Origin: DATDRS01 sp035291605
Lineage (GTDB): Bacteria; Chloroflexota; Anaerolineae; Anaerolineales; UBA6663
Direction: 5' to 3'
Assembly: GCA_035291605.1 (NCBI GenBank)
Contig: DATDRS010000123.1
Location: forward strand, 1 to 13,931
Length of the DNA stretch: 13,931 nt
Shown here: piece after piece, positions 12,948 through 13,931 of the stretch
Numbering within the stretch: position 1 is the stretch's first letter
How the letters are laid out: the number at the start of each line of letters is the position of its first letter
Program-made: the position numbers and the translations under genes
The notes under the pieces: generated by a model
The model's input: the letters and a program-made list of their open reading frames with translations, nothing else
Told to the model about the DNA's origin: nothing
Database searches by the model: none

Positions 12948-13772
12948 ATGCTGGAATTTCTTCTCGAGCCATTACACTACGCCTTCATGCTCCGCGGTAT
13001 GGCCGCGGCGGCCATGGTCGGCGTGGTGTGCGCAGTCGTGGGCACATTCGTCGTCCTGCGTGGGATGGCGTTTTTCGGCGACGCGCTGGCGCACGCGATA
13101 TTGCCGGGAGTCGCAGTGGCGTATCTCCTCGGCGGAGCAGGCGGGCTGTTATTCTGGGGCGCGCTCGGCGCGGCGGTGCTCACCGCATTGGGGATCGGGG
13201 TGATCACGCAGGGCGGACTGCTCCGCGAGGACACGGCGATTGGCGTGATCTTTGCGGGGGTGTTCGCGCTTGGGATTGCGCTCATCAGCACGGTTCGCAG
13301 CTACAGTGTTGATCTCGCCCACATCCTCTTCGGCAACGTCCTCGCCATCACCAACGCTGACCTGCTCCTCGTCGCCAGTTTTGGCGCGGCGGTGCTGGCG
13401 ATCATCGCCGCGTTTTACAAGGAATTTGTCGCGATCTCCTTCGACCCGGTGCTCGCCGCCAGCTTGCGCTTGCCCACTGAGCCGTTACGCTATCTGTTGT
13501 TGGCCCTCATCGCTGTCACCATCGTCGTATCGTTGCAGACCATCGGCGCGGGGCTGATGACGGCCATGTTGATCACACCCGCCGCCGCAGCGCATTTGCT
13601 CACCAAACGTCTCTCGCGCATGATGCTGTTGGCTGCGCTCATCGGCGCGGGCTCGGGCATCGTCGGTTTGTATATTTCCTATTACATTTACATTGCCTCC
13701 GGCGCGGCGATTGTGCTTGTCGCCACGGTGTGCTTTGGCGCGGCCTGGGTGGTCCGCCGGGCGCGCCGATAA
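12948..13772 (+). CDS. Metal ABC transporter permease, ABC-3 family (ZnuB/MntC-like)
   Basis: 274 aa from ATG 12948 (MLEFLLEPLHYAFMLRGMAA). Seven to nine hydrophobic segments cover most of the protein. Family hallmarks are visible: VVGTFVVLRGMAFFGDALAHAILPGVA near residues 30-56, DTAIGVIFAGVFALGIALIS at ~96-115, the VDLAHILFGNVLAI segment, and the conserved ISFDP plus AMLITPAAAA region. It forms the membrane channel for Zn or Mn. An in-frame upstream extension from 12882 overlaps the ATPase gene and includes the hairpin, so the shorter start is preferred, although no Shine-Dalgarno is evident. Last gene of the operon. Confidence 0.92.
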   Translation: MLEFLLEPLHYAFMLRGMAAAAMVGVVCAVVGTFVVLRGMAFFGDALAHAILPGVAVAYLLGGAGGLLFWGALGAAVLTALGIGVITQGGLLREDTAIGVIFAGVFALGIALISTVRSYSVDLAHILFGNVLAITNADLLLVASFGAAVLAIIAAFYKEFVAISFDPVLAASLRLPTEPLRYLLLALIAVTIVVSLQTIGAGLMTAMLITPAAAAHLLTKRLSRMMLLAALIGAGSGIVGLYISYYIYIASGAAIVLVATVCFGAAWVVRRARR

Positions 13773-13814
13773 TTTGCGAATAAAGTAGTACACTAGTGCT
13801 GTGGAGCGCAAATT
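13771..13814. repeat. Inverted repeat after the metal operon
   Basis: AATTTGCG (13771-13778) is repeated inverted as CGCAAATT (13807-13814), with the 8-bp palindrome CACTAGTG (13791-13798) between them. It overlaps the permease stop codon. It could act as a factor-dependent terminator or mark the edge of an inserted element whose gene begins at 13887; there is no T-run. Further right, TTGCCA and TGGCAA (about 13829-13863) form another imperfect hairpin. Confidence 0.4.
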
Positions 13815-13886
13815 CTGCAAGAAATTCGTTGCCAGCCTAGCGGGTTCGTGGTAGCGTTGGCAATCCGCCTGTTAAGGAGCGAAGCC

Positions 13887-13931
13887 ATGCGCGGCCGCAA
13901 ACCCAAACCGTTGAAGCTGAAACGCCAGGAG
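13887..13931 (+). CDS. Start of a transposase-like helix-turn-helix protein (partial)
   Basis: Fifteen codons, MRGRKPKPLKLKRQE, are visible before the window ends. AAGGAG lies 7 nt before the ATG, so the start is solid. The basic MRGRKPK..L.L opening resembles the N-terminus of IS630-type transposases and related helix-turn-helix proteins, and inverted repeats lie upstream, but 15 residues cannot prove the family. Confidence 0.4.
   Translation, partial: MRGRKPKPLKLKRQE

Noticed and set aside
1..13931. CRISPR arrays, tRNA or rRNA genes
   Set aside because: No regularly spaced direct repeats, no cloverleaf with a TTCGANTC-type arm and no rRNA-like segments were seen on reading either strand.

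Overview
Organism. The window is GC-rich (visibly about 60% or more outside the first 1.4 kb). Its gene set (two long Ppx/GppA phosphatases, thymidylate-kinase-like proteins, Dpp/Opp-type permeases, a PQQ-like propeller, and a Fur-family regulator heading a metal ABC operon) suggests a Chloroflexota bacterium, possibly Anaerolineae. This is an inference from gene style; there is no rRNA or marker gene to prove it.

Left end (1-1440, accessory, AT-richer). On the minus strand I read a short stretch of an integron cassette array. From right to left it holds an attC-like site (1121-1245), one cassette gene (280-1056) encoding a protein that looks like two degenerate RNase H-like modules, a well-formed attC site (149-247), and the start of the next cassette gene (111-1, methyltransferase N-terminus) with a strong ribosome-binding site. 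No integrase is in the window. The array abuts a broken AbiE-type system: an intact AbiEi-like antitoxin gene (1439-2212), whose AbiEii toxin gene keeps only its first codons before running into unrelated sequence.

Middle (2373-10515, all minus strand). A 44-codon C-terminal fragment of an alpha/beta hydrolase lies under the end of a cluster. In transcription order the cluster is: Ppx/GppA paralog 2 (10515-8974), OppB/DppB-type permease (8957-7971), OppC/DppC-type permease fused through an extra membrane helix to a PQQ-like beta-propeller (7956-5704), Ppx/GppA paralog 1 (5597-4068), and two tandem thymidylate-kinase-like P-loop proteins (4046-3279 and 3282-2503, ATGA overlap). No binding protein or transporter ATPase accompanies the permeases. 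Both phosphatase genes seem to start leaderless, 7 nt after an extended -10 of the form GTGCTANACT. The arrangement suggests a linked module of phosphoanhydride hydrolysis, nucleotide kinases and a sensor-like transporter, which I do not recognise as a described system.

Right part (10542-13772, plus strand). A divergent promoter with a perfect 19-bp Fur-type palindrome and a 55-bp REP-like hairpin precedes a compact metal-uptake operon: Fur/Zur-family repressor, lipoprotein metal-binding protein with an H-H-H-D ligand set, ATPase, and ABC-3 permease. The window ends in the first 15 codons of a probable transposase-like helix-turn-helix protein, behind an inverted repeat.
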